A stretch of DNA of 8,004 bases from Chloroflexota bacterium (GCA_021812265.1 JAKAOI010000086.1:1-8004), one strand, 5' to 3'. Positions 1-6,659 are shown, counted from the stretch's first letter. A program made the numbers and translations. The notes: generated by a model not told the origin, from the letters alone.

Positions 1-96
1 TTTACGTCCCACACTTATTATAAACTGGGGTATTTGCCGGCGCTAAGTCTCATTAGCAGTATATCACATAGATTGACGGCATGAATTTTGCATATT

Positions 97-105
97 TGTT
101 ATAAT
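97..105 (+). promoter_or_regulatory. Extended -10 promoter for the TPR gene
   Basis: The sequence TGTTATAAT at 97-105 matches an extended -10 element (TGn followed by a perfect TATAAT) of a housekeeping sigma factor. A TTGACG hexamer lies at 73-78, but 21 bp from the -10 box, too far for an ordinary -35. The hexamer at the ideal distance (77-82) is poor, so the promoter would rely on the extended -10. Transcription would start near 112. This is inferred from motif match and position only. Confidence 0.45.
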
Positions 106-146
106 AAGGCAAAGTATTCAAATTTCCATAAAAACGCGCCCTGCCA

Positions 147-200
147 TTTTCAGCGTTCTTTGCAGCGCAAAGCTCTGACGTCGGCGCATAACGCTAAAAA
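147..200 (+). other. Foldable 5' leader of the TPR mRNA
   Basis: CTTTGC (158-163) and GCAAAG (167-172) form a perfect 6-bp hairpin with a 3-nt loop. It is flanked by a second pairing, AGCGTT (152-157) with AACGCT (190-195), which TTTT (147-150) and the A run at 196-200 can extend. The unpaired 173-189 contains the palindrome GACGTC. I recognise no riboswitch class. It could be a leader structure, the end of an upstream transcript or chance pairing. Confidence 0.35.
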
Positions 201-307
201 CCGCCGCCAAACTGCCAGTAATTCAGTATTTTTATAAGATATTTGTGAGAAATACGTATGTTCCTGCAGCTTGTGTGTTATACTTCAGAAGAGTCTTGTG
301 TCTGAAC

Positions 308-313
308 AAGGAG
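308..313 (+). promoter_or_regulatory. Ribosome binding site fixing the TPR start
   Basis: AAGGAG at 308-313 is a strong Shine-Dalgarno sequence, 12 nt before the ATG at 326. There is no ATG, GTG or TTG in the right frame closer to it. It argues against the earlier in-frame GTG at 245, which has no such site and would add a Cys-rich N-terminus ahead of a normal MAKRK start. The spacer is longer than usual; two minus-strand genes here show about the same spacing. Confidence 0.75.
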
Positions 314-325
314 CAACAGCAAAGT

Positions 326-3148
326 ATGGCTAAGCGAAAACAACCTCAAAATTGGGACGATTTGTCTCCGCAATATGATGATCCTGATCCACGGAGCGCC
401 GGTCAAGTTGACGATAACTATGTGTTAAACCTGATTCAGGAAGCCCAAATGATGTATCAGGAAGGCAAAATTGAAGAAGCTATCGATCAGTGTGAAGAAA
501 TTGTGGCGGTATATAACAGCGCCGAAGCCGAGTATACTTTGGCGTTTATGTATCAGGAACAGCATATTTGGGATGCGGCGGTAGAACATTATACAGTGTT
601 GTTAGACAATCCCGAATACGCTTTATCGTGTTATTATTCGCTTGGGCAGTGCTTCCGCTCTAAAGGAGATTTACAAACAGCTTCACAGTATTTTGATGAA
701 GCGGTAGATCGCGTAAATTTGGATATGCTGAACCGAGATGAGGCCGATCAGTTAATCCAGTTATGCAGTGAAGCGGCGCGCGCGCATGATGATATGAATG
801 AATATGAGAATTCTGAGTCAATTTATAATTCTCTGTTAGGATATCTGCGAAGCCGCGGCTGGAAAGACAGCGTTCGCCAAGTTGAAAATTTAATGGCAAA
901 AAGCGCGCGACCTGCGCAGGAAAACAGCAAAAAAATGCCGGCGACGCCGTCAAATTCGGGTCCGGAGCCAGTTTCCACCAATAGCGCAAAAAATCCGGCA
1001 GTGTCGCCAAACGCATCATTTTCCGGATCTAAAGCGCAGCAGCCCGTTCCCAGCCAATTAGTTTCCGATCAGCCGGGGCCAATGGCGCCCAATAACCACG
1101 CTTCGGCGCCGCACCTAACCATTCCCGGGCAGCAATATCAACCGCCGCCGCCAATGAATCCGGGCGCATTTTTACAAGATATGTACCCCGCCGCGCAACA
1201 GCCATTTCCCATGCAGCGGCCCAGCGCGCCTGCGGGCGGAAACCGCAACCCTGGTTTTGCGGGCGGGCTGAATATTATGCCGCCGCCGCCAATGCCCGAA
1301 CCGCAGCGCACCCGCGTAATGCAAATGATGCGCAACATTGAATCGTTTATTGCCCGCGGATTATATACCGCCGCTATAGAAGAATGCATTAGCGTCACAG
1401 AAATTGCGCCGCATTATTTGGATGTGCATTTAGAGCTGGCGGAAATATATGTTCAACAAAACAAAATCGATCAGGCTATTACAAAATACGCCGTTCTTAT
1501 CGATAACTTTTTGGCAAGCGGCCGCATAGATGAGGCTATTGCCGCCTATCGGCGGGTGTTGCAGCTGGAGCCAAATAATATTTCTTATCGCGTCCGGCTC
1601 ATTAATACCTTAGCGCAGCATAACCGTATTCAAGAAGCGCAAGAAGAACGCATTAAAGCCGCCGAAGCGTTTTTAAACTTGGGATATCCGGATCGCGCCA
1701 TTGAACAATTTGAGCAATCTATTCTCACATCGCCCAACGATACCCGCCTGCGGCTGAACTATGCGCTGGCGCTTATCCGCGCAGGGAAAATTCAGTTTGG
1801 CGTTACCGAATTGCAAAGAATTTTGCAGATTGACCCCGGCAATGTTATCGCTTTAGCGCGCTGGCAAATTGCGCTGTGCCTTGGCGGATCTGCCGGCGCG
1901 CCAGCAATCGCCGCAGCAAAGGCGCCGGATACACGCGCGGCGGCTATCGATGTTTTAAACCGGCTGGCGCGTATTTTACGATCTGATGGCTTAAAAGGAT
2001 ATGACGACACCTTAAGTGAATATACGGCAACGTTAAGCCAGCAGCAAACAAACAATGATATCCGCTATGGGTATGCGGTTATGCTGCACACCGGCAGCAA
2101 ATTTCAAGAAGCTATTGCAGCGTATCAATCAGCTCAGGCAACTCCCGGCCTAGAAGTATTATCTTTGGTGGGAATTGGCTTGTGTTACCTGAACCTGAAT
2201 GAAAATGATAAAGCCGCGCGTTCTTTTGAAGACGCCAGCTCTTTAGCGCGCAGCAACCCTGTGCCGCTGGCAATGTGGAATGCCCGCCCACGCCTTGATA
2301 ACGAAGACATCGGCTCACCGGATATTGAAATTTCTCAGCTTTTAGCGCGCGCTTATCAGCGCTCTAACCCCGGCGGATTTGCTCCGCTGGCCAACGCTTC
2401 CGCGCCGCAAAAAGGCTCACATCAATCCAGCGTCATCTTAGATGAAGTGTACCGCGCAATTAATGAAATATCGATGCGCAAGCCAAATGATGTTGCCGGC
2501 GCGCTGCAAGAAATGGCGCAATTAGCCGTAACATATCGCACACAACGCCGCTATGAACATGCCTTGGCTGCTCTGCAGGAAATAGCCGCAATTGCGCCAA
2601 AAGACTATTCGGTGCACGCCGAAATGGCAGATATTCACATTCATCGCGGCTTTCTGGAAGAAGGTATAGCTGAATTACGTAAAGTCTACGAAATTCATAT
2701 GTCTTCAGGGCAAATAAGCAGCGCAGCGCAAGCCTTGCTGCAAATCTCCGATATTCAATGGCAAATGGGCGAACATAATGACGGCATGGCGACCCTGAAA
2801 CAAACCTTACAATTAACACCCGATGATATGAACGCCCGGCAAATTTATGTGCAGTATTGCCTTGAAGAAAATAAACGCTCCGAAGCCGCCGAACAGCAGT
2901 CGGTATTGGCGCGTTACTATTTCCATAATCGGCAGACCAAAGAAGCGGTTGCCATGTTACAGCAGCTGATTGCGTTGGATAAAAATAACTTCGACGCCTA
3001 CGATTTGCTGGGCCAAACATATTTTTCAGTCGGGGAATACGAGCAAGCGCAACGTGTATACCGGCATTTGGCAAAAATTAATCCTGCCAGCCAAGTTGCC
3101 AGAGAACGCTTAGCGCAAATTCAGGAAGTTCACGCAAAACGCGGTTGA
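326..3148 (+). CDS. Large cytoplasmic tetratricopeptide-repeat (TPR) protein
   Basis: This encodes 940 residues made of TPR-type helical repeats, a fold that serves as a protein-binding scaffold. No catalytic domain, signal peptide or membrane segment is visible, so a cytoplasmic role is inferred. The repeats fall into two blocks. The first spans about residues 31-180, for example the unit at 101-134. The second runs from about 330 to 930, with clear units at 364-397, 398-417, 440-472, 474-507, 576-640, 728-791, 798-832 and 888-920, many with the usual small residue-Gly-Ala-Pro spacing. A low-complexity Pro/Gln/Ser/Ala-rich linker (about 192-328) joins them and carries PPPPM twice. The basic, polar start MAKRKQPQ follows AAGGAG. 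I recall similar two-block TPR proteins in Chloroflexota but know no assigned function. The gene is alone on its strand and ends inside the tail of the convergent nucleotidyltransferase gene. Confidence 0.9.
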   Translation: MAKRKQPQNWDDLSPQYDDPDPRSAGQVDDNYVLNLIQEAQMMYQEGKIEEAIDQCEEIVAVYNSAEAEYTLAFMYQEQHIWDAAVEHYTVLLDNPEYALSCYYSLGQCFRSKGDLQTASQYFDEAVDRVNLDMLNRDEADQLIQLCSEAARAHDDMNEYENSESIYNSLLGYLRSRGWKDSVRQVENLMAKSARPAQENSKKMPATPSNSGPEPVSTNSAKNPAVSPNASFSGSKAQQPVPSQLVSDQPGPMAPNNHASAPHLTIPGQQYQPPPPMNPGAFLQDMYPAAQQPFPMQRPSAPAGGNRNPGFAGGLNIMPPPPMPEPQRTRVMQMMRNIESFIARGLYTAAIEECISVTEIAPHYLDVHLELAEIYVQQNKIDQAITKYAVLIDNFLASGRIDEAIAAYRRVLQLEPNNISYRVRLINTLAQHNRIQEAQEERIKAAEAFLNLGYPDRAIEQFEQSILTSPNDTRLRLNYALALIRAGKIQFGVTELQRILQIDPGNVIALARWQIALCLGGSAGAPAIAAAKAPDTRAAAIDVLNRLARILRSDGLKGYDDTLSEYTATLSQQQTNNDIRYGYAVMLHTGSKFQEAIAAYQSAQATPGLEVLSLVGIGLCYLNLNENDKAARSFEDASSLARSNPVPLAMWNARPRLDNEDIGSPDIEISQLLARAYQRSNPGGFAPLANASAPQKGSHQSSVILDEVYRAINEISMRKPNDVAGALQEMAQLAVTYRTQRRYEHALAALQEIAAIAPKDYSVHAEMADIHIHRGFLEEGIAELRKVYEIHMSSGQISSAAQALLQISDIQWQMGEHNDGMATLKQTLQLTPDDMNARQIYVQYCLEENKRSEAAEQQSVLARYYFHNRQTKEAVAMLQQLIALDKNNFDAYDLLGQTYFSVGEYEQAQRVYRHLAKINPASQVARERLAQIQEVHAKRG
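1142..1296 (+). repeat. Direct repeat coding PPPPM in the TPR linker
   Basis: CCGCCGCCGCCAATG occurs at 1142-1156 and again, identical, at 1282-1296. Both copies are in the same frame and encode Pro-Pro-Pro-Pro-Met. They lie in the low-complexity linker of the TPR protein. Triplet runs of this kind can expand or contract by slippage without breaking the frame. A polyproline stretch may also act as a docking site or stall the ribosome, which is inference. Confidence 0.7.
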
Positions 3149-3951
3149 TAATCCCACATTGCGCGCTGCTCTGGCGGAACATACTCGGTTATATCTAGAT
3201 TCTGTTCCGCCATGGCGCGCGCCTTAGTGGATGAAACATAGGCGTATTCCTCACCCAAGCTGATATATTGCGCCTTCGTCTTCCACGCCGCGTTTTCCGG
3301 CCGGCAAAACAAATTATCTAAATCGGCTTTGCCAAACCCAAGCCGGGGACAAACCAGCAGATGCGCCAAGCTAAACAGCTCATTCAGTTCGGCGTCTCTA
3401 TCCGCATAATATGCCGGATCCAAAATTTGCAGCGCCTTATCAAATCCAACAATTAAATATACGGTTTCAACCTGTGGAAATGCGGCGCGCACCGCTTTTG
3501 CCTGCTCTTTATATAATCCGCAATTAAATAAAGCCACGTCCAGCCGAGCATCGCGCTGCGCCGTTGCGGCAAGCAGCAGCACATGCAGCGTTTGTTCCTG
3601 CGATTGCAGCTGCCTTTTATGCAACGTAGTGCGGCTCATCGAAAGCAGCGCTGTCTCCATAAGCCCCGTTTGCAACGCCGCTGAAACAACTGCAAGGTGC
3701 GCGTTTGTCAGCGGATGAAAGGCGCCGGTATATACACCAATGGTTTTTGGCGATCCCTTGTCAATATTTTTCTCCCAGTGTTCCGCGTTTGCGGCAAATA
3801 TCTGCCCCTTCGGCGGAATGGGAAGCGCCAACGCTGGCTTTTCTTCAGCGTCGAGCCGCACAATAGTATCCATAACCCTACGCTGCAGTTGTGTATGGGT
3901 TAAATATGCAAGGGCAAGGTGATATCGAAAGGCGCCGGCGTCTGTATTCAT
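3130..3951 (-). CDS. NadD/NMNAT-like nucleotidyltransferase
   Basis: This encodes 273 residues. The core belongs to the nucleotidyltransferase superfamily that makes dinucleotides such as nicotinate/nicotinamide adenine dinucleotide from ATP and a mononucleotide. The nucleotide-binding motif is at 76-85 (GAFHPLTNAH); its TNAH aligns with the family's [H/T]xGH, with Ala for Gly. The segment VGFDKALQILDP (168-179) matches the substrate-site region of NadD, and VSSTKAR (239-245) matches the C-terminal ISSTxxR signature. At 273 residues it is longer than usual NadD (about 190-220), because about 68 N-terminal residues precede the core. I chose the ATG at 3951; an earlier ATG at 4020 would overlap the upstream gene by 47 bp. 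No strong ribosome site precedes 3951, and ATG 3873 is a possible alternative. Whether it is the main NAD enzyme or a specialised paralogue cannot be told. The gene follows the small membrane protein by 22 bp. Confidence 0.82.
   Translation of the reverse strand: MNTDAGAFRYHLALAYLTHTQLQRRVMDTIVRLDAEEKPALALPIPPKGQIFAANAEHWEKNIDKGSPKTIGVYTGAFHPLTNAHLAVVSAALQTGLMETALLSMSRTTLHKRQLQSQEQTLHVLLLAATAQRDARLDVALFNCGLYKEQAKAVRAAFPQVETVYLIVGFDKALQILDPAYYADRDAELNELFSLAHLLVCPRLGFGKADLDNLFCRPENAAWKTKAQYISLGEEYAYVSSTKARAMAEQNLDITEYVPPEQRAMWDYQPRFA
3161..3220. other. Strong hairpin just past the TPR stop codon, inside the NadD-like gene
   Basis: TGGCGGAACA (3172-3181) and TGTTCCGCCA (3203-3212) are perfect 10-bp arms around a 21-nt loop. 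Outside them GCGCGC (3161-3166) can pair with GCGCGC (3215-3220). The structure starts 13 bp after the TPR stop codon. It could protect or end the TPR transcript, but no T-run follows on either strand, so it is not a standard intrinsic terminator. It also lies within the last codons of the opposing nucleotidyltransferase gene. Confidence 0.6.
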
Positions 3952-3973
3952 ATCAGAAAAATCTTTATAAGCT

Positions 3974-4306
3974 TTATAAAATACCGCCAATGGCTGCGCC
4001 AACCAGCAAAGCAATACCATGAAATAACGCCACCACTATAAACGCAATTCCGCTGATTATGCCGGCGGCAATTCCAATCGGCCCATGAAATAGCGATACT
4101 AAAAAAAGAAATAACGCCACCATAATTGCCGGCAATATAGCGGCAGTCATGGCGCGGCTGAAACCTCCCGCAACTTTTCCGCCGATAATTCCAAAAATAA
4201 AAGAGCTGATTACCGGCAGCCAAAAAAACAGTAATGGGCCAACAACCATAATAACAGCGCCCCAAAAAACAGAGCCTTTTTTCGACGATGGTACATTATA
4301 TGACAT
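3974..4306 (-). CDS. Small glycine-rich multi-span membrane protein
   Basis: This encodes 110 residues, almost all hydrophobic. A short polar N-terminus (MSYNVPSSKK) is followed by about four membrane segments: roughly 14-32, 33-47, 55-73 and 76-110, the last probably a double pass. The section at 38-49 contains small-residue contacts (FGIIGGKVAGGF) of the kind that pack helices tightly. A charged turn follows (SRAM, 50-53), then a helix starting AAILPA. I recall short membrane proteins with this GGKxAGG...LLPA pattern from bacteria and archaea, annotated only as hypothetical. The start is set by AAAGGA at 4320-4325, 13 nt upstream. It lies between a lipoprotein gene and a nucleotidyltransferase gene and probably shares a transcript with the latter (22-bp gap). 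No function can be assigned. Confidence 0.75.
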   Translation of the reverse strand: MSYNVPSSKKGSVFWGAVIMVVGPLLFFWLPVISSFIFGIIGGKVAGGFSRAMTAAILPAIMVALFLFLVSLFHGPIGIAAGIISGIAFIVVALFHGIALLVGAAIGGIL

Positions 4307-4327
4307 AATAGTGATACTATCCTTTCT

Positions 4328-4396
4328 TGTATTTCGCGTTACAAAATATCCGCTCGTGCGTTTGTGTGAAATTATTTTGCGCCGCGCAGAATGACA
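4328..4396. repeat. Imperfect palindromic element between the lipoprotein and membrane protein genes
   Basis: The 69-bp stretch begins TGT and ends ACA. Its left arm (about 4328-4351) and the reverse complement of its right arm (about 4368-4396) align well, sharing TGT, ATT, CGCG and CAAAATA with small gaps. On the minus strand it opens TGTCATTCTG, which resembles the start of dispersed palindromic repeats I recall from several bacterial genomes (TGTCATTCTGAGCG type). It ends just before the ribosome site of the membrane protein gene. It could be a decayed mobile repeat or a hairpin in the intercistronic mRNA. Confidence 0.5.
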
Positions 4397-4433
4397 GGCG
4401 CCGCAACAACCGTCTTGGAAAAAAAATCTTAAC

Positions 4434-5729
4434 TTACGGCGCCCACACAAAATTTTCCGCGTTGAACGCTATTATTGCGCTTGTTTGCTGTGTGGCAAAC
4501 GCAGCAATATTCTGTTGATTTATTTGCGATTCTTGAAACGACACAATCGCGCCGTCCGGCGACCATGCAATCGGTCCCGATAAGGCATAAGAAACTTGCA
4601 ATTGATTGGTCAAGGCAAGAGAAATCGCCGGTGTGTGTAAACCGGCTGAAATTGGCTGATAATATGGTGTAAACGATTCAGAATTATCGGCCAGCGCCAG
4701 CGCCACTGCTGTGGACATAGGAGAAATTGACACATCTACCGGCACATTTGGAATTTGCACATTTGTAAAAATTTTTTGAGCCTGTTTGCTGGATGTATTT
4801 TGCAAATAGATAGCAGAGCTTGCCAAAGCGGCAGTTTGTTTCGTTTGCAAAACTTGCTGAATGGTTATACCCGGCGCATAACTGCTTTGGTAAGCTATTT
4901 CTGTTCCGTCTGCGCTCAACGACCACGCATAAGGGCTGTAAAATGTATATTCATCAAAAGGACACAGCAAAGAGCCGCAGGGCAATGGCGCCAGCGTCGC
5001 CGGGCCAAGCCAGGCCACTAACGATGTGCGCAAGGGATTGCTGAGCGAAAATTTCCGCAATTCCGCAACACCCACACCGTTTACGCCGATATACGCTATT
5101 GTAGAGTAATACACGTTTATACCGTCAGTGGCAATTTCCCAAACATTCGTTGGGCCAACCACCAGCATAGATCCGGTATCAGTTTCCGGTGACATCTCAA
5201 ATATATTTCCGTTTTCGGTGTATAGCATCGTTGTATTATTTACCCAAACTATATGCCGCCCCTGCAACGGAATAACAATCTTTTGACCGGCGGTGTTATA
5301 TTCATGCACACCAAATGTTTGCGTGTTGCCGATAAACAGCGTTCCTGTTTGCTGATAACTATATCCGTTTGTGTTCCCGGGCGCTAGCCGCGGAGTTTGC
5401 ATGGTATAGGCAAGGTGTACTAAATCCGGCGACCACACGGGGTTTCCCCATTGCGCAGAGCCAGTCGGAAGGTTATATTGAGTAAACTGCGTTTCTAAAG
5501 AACTGCCGCTGCGTATCCATATATTATTAAAACGCACAAAGGCGTAGCTGTTGGCAGACAAAGGAAACGGCGCCGCAATGGCTGACGGCGTTGCAGTCGC
5601 TGTGGGTTGATTGGAAAACCCCGGAGGTAACGGCAGCCCAGAACATCCGGCGCTAAAAACGCTAAGGATGACAAAAGAAACAATGGCAAGATATTTTCGC
5701 GAACGACGCCGGAAAAACAGAAATTTCAT
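4434..5729 (-). CDS. Lipoprotein with beta-propeller-like repeats
   Basis: This encodes 431 residues. The N-terminus is a lipoprotein signal peptide: basic residues RRRSRK at 7-12, a hydrophobic core (13-25), then SAGC with the lipid-modified cysteine at 29. A Pro/Thr-rich spacer (about 30-60) would lift the rest from the membrane. The body is beta-rich and repeats the Trp-Ser-Pro-Asp type turn seen in TolB/WD40-like propellers: VWSPDLVHLAY (98-108), AWSLSADGTEIAY (268-280) and AWSPDGAIVSF (388-398). Two cysteines at 251 and 256 could form a disulfide outside the cell. A role as surface-bound binding or sensing protein is inferred. I chose ATG 5729 because a GAAAG site (5742-5746) lies 12 nt away; ATG 5738 is three codons earlier. 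The gene follows a non-coding stretch of about 430 bp and probably starts a new transcript. Confidence 0.82.
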   Translation of the reverse strand: MKFLFFRRRSRKYLAIVSFVILSVFSAGCSGLPLPPGFSNQPTATATPSAIAAPFPLSANSYAFVRFNNIWIRSGSSLETQFTQYNLPTGSAQWGNPVWSPDLVHLAYTMQTPRLAPGNTNGYSYQQTGTLFIGNTQTFGVHEYNTAGQKIVIPLQGRHIVWVNNTTMLYTENGNIFEMSPETDTGSMLVVGPTNVWEIATDGINVYYSTIAYIGVNGVGVAELRKFSLSNPLRTSLVAWLGPATLAPLPCGSLLCPFDEYTFYSPYAWSLSADGTEIAYQSSYAPGITIQQVLQTKQTAALASSAIYLQNTSSKQAQKIFTNVQIPNVPVDVSISPMSTAVALALADNSESFTPYYQPISAGLHTPAISLALTNQLQVSYALSGPIAWSPDGAIVSFQESQINQQNIAAFATQQTSAIIAFNAENFVWAP

Positions 5730-6025
5730 AACTTGCATAAACTTTCAGAAATATATAAATTGGCAATGGATCGAGCTGTCACAGAATTTGCATGTATTAC
5801 ACGCGCCGCCGTGATAAACAGCGCCAAAGCAGCTATGCCGCAAAGCGCGTTTCACAGCTATTTTTGGCGATCCTGCCAGACAAACAAAACATATATTTTA
5901 TATTAAGATTTTCGCCGAGTCGCACAAGGCAGCAACTCACTTTGCTTCAATAAAAAAGGCGGTAAACGTGAGTTTTTTGCGAATCTCCGATAATGCGCTG
6001 CAAGTGAAAGTCTTGATACATATAA

Positions 6026-6031
6026 ATTATA
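6026..6031 (-). promoter_or_regulatory. Possible -10 box for the lipoprotein gene
   Basis: Read on the minus strand, 6031 to 6026 is a perfect TATAAT. The -35 position at 17 bp reads GTGTTG, which is weak, and no TGn precedes the box. If used, the lipoprotein mRNA would have a leader of about 290 nt containing the imperfect palindrome centred near 5953. Confidence 0.25.
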
Positions 6032-6060
6032 GCGCAGAAACAGAGCTACAACACCAATAA

Positions 6061-6083
6061 GCCGCCGGATATTGACCGGCGGC
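6061..6083 (-). terminator. GC-rich hairpin, probable terminator of the 152-residue protein gene
   Basis: GCCGCCGG (6061-6068) and CCGGCGGC (6076-6083) form a perfect 8-bp stem with a 7-nt loop, 77 nt after the stop codon of the upstream minus-strand gene. The RNA after the stem is U-rich but broken (UUAUUGGUGUUG), so it is a weak intrinsic terminator. It separates the two minus-strand gene groups. Confidence 0.5.
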
Positions 6084-6159
6084 GTTTGCAAAAATAGCAT
6101 ATCCGCACAATAACGGCGGGCAACGATACATCTGATACAAGCAGCAGTTCAAAAAATTG

Positions 6160-6618
6160 TCAACGAACCTGAGCGTTAAAATAGTGTGGTGATATAACGC
6201 CCGGAGCAAAGTGATTTGCAATGCGCAGGTACTCATCTTCACAAGCCTCTATCATCAGCTTATGCATCAGCACCACATCAGCGTGCGGAATTTGTTCAAT
6301 GGATTGAACGCACAATTCCATTATCGGCCGTCCAGAATCAAACACTTTTACCAATCCGCCATGGAAAGGAACGCGGTAAATTCTCGATATTTCAGATGGA
6401 CTATATATATCCAAATATCCATACTTCAAGATCTGATGATATTCACTTGCCGTCAGCATTTGTTTTAATAATGATTTTGCGCGGCGATTTGCGCGGCTTT
6501 TTTGTATATTTGGCCAAATAGTATCGCGAGCATATTCAACAAATTGAAATATACCTGCCGAAAACACCGCCATAATGATGACGCTGAGCATAATATAAAG
6601 CAGTGCCCAATTTCCCAT
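6160..6618 (-). CDS. One-span membrane protein of unknown function
   Basis: This encodes 152 residues. One hydrophobic helix at about 4-27 anchors it. A stretch with scattered Arg and Lys follows (31-52), so the rest is probably cytoplasmic by the positive-inside rule. The soluble part has a helix (about 43-66), a beta-rich section with YLDIYSPSE (68-76), RIYRVP (79-84) and VKVFDSGRPIMELCV (90-104), and a final helix with DVVLMHKLMIEA (114-125) and EDEYLRIANHF (127-137). I recall hypothetical proteins with this MHKLMIEA...EYLxxAN ending from Chloroflexota, with no known role. Cysteines are at 103 and 126; no catalytic motif is evident. The start is firm: AAGGAG at 6625-6630 with a 6-nt spacer. 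The gene lies 152 bp after the Gly-Gly protein gene, and that gap is mostly one long palindrome. Confidence 0.82.
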   Translation of the reverse strand: MGNWALLYIMLSVIIMAVFSAGIFQFVEYARDTIWPNIQKSRANRRAKSLLKQMLTASEYHQILKYGYLDIYSPSEISRIYRVPFHGGLVKVFDSGRPIMELCVQSIEQIPHADVVLMHKLMIEACEDEYLRIANHFAPGVISPHYFNAQVR

Positions 6619-6659
6619 AGCGCGCTCCTTATTTTATTTACAAATGGCGCATGCAATAT

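Larger units (their letters stand above)
1..244. other. Non-coding region upstream of the TPR gene
   Basis: I see no convincing gene here on either strand. The stretch holds an extended -10 promoter for the plus-strand TPR gene (97-105) and a leader able to fold (147-200). A second TATAAT box, on the minus strand at 17-22, could serve a divergent gene left of the window, but no good -35 lies 17 bp away, so I give it little weight. If the 97-105 promoter is used, the TPR mRNA has a leader of roughly 210 nt. Confidence 0.6.
5730..6159. other. 430-bp non-coding gap between the 152-residue protein and the lipoprotein
   Basis: I see no gene on either strand. The gap holds a GC-rich hairpin (6061-6083), an imperfect palindrome centred near 5953, and promoter-like boxes for the lipoprotein gene. 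One is a TATAAT box at 6026-6031. A nearer but weaker pair is GTGACA at 5777-5782 with TATATA at 5752-5757, 19 bp apart. In the palindrome, AACTCAC (5934-5940) pairs with GTGAGTT (5968-5974), and on the plus strand a run of six T follows, resembling an intrinsic terminator with no plus-strand gene before it. A small RNA here is possible but unproven. Confidence 0.5.

Noticed and set aside
245..325. In-frame GTG at 245 as an earlier start of the TPR protein
   Set aside because: It has no good ribosome site and adds 27 residues unlike the rest, while the ATG at 326 follows AAGGAG and gives a normal polar start.
1138..1398. Gly-rich 86-residue minus-strand frame
   Set aside because: It is the reverse of the CCG/GCG-rich linker of the TPR gene and has no ribosome site.
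2460..3074. 204-residue reading frame antisense to the TPR gene
   Set aside because: It mirrors the coding pattern of the TPR gene, is rich in Arg and Cys, and has no recognisable domain.
3952..4020. Upstream ATG at 4020 as start of the nucleotidyltransferase
   Set aside because: It would overlap the small membrane protein gene by 47 bp, and the extra residues are the shadow of that gene in another frame.
4307..4450. Longer frame for the small membrane protein, starting at 4450
   Set aside because: The added 48 residues are Arg/Cys-rich, cross the palindrome and overlap the lipoprotein gene's end. The ATG at 4306 has a ribosome site.
5611..5814. Plus-strand 67-residue frame over the start of the lipoprotein gene
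   Set aside because: It mostly overlaps the signal-peptide region of a well-supported gene and shows no protein-like pattern.
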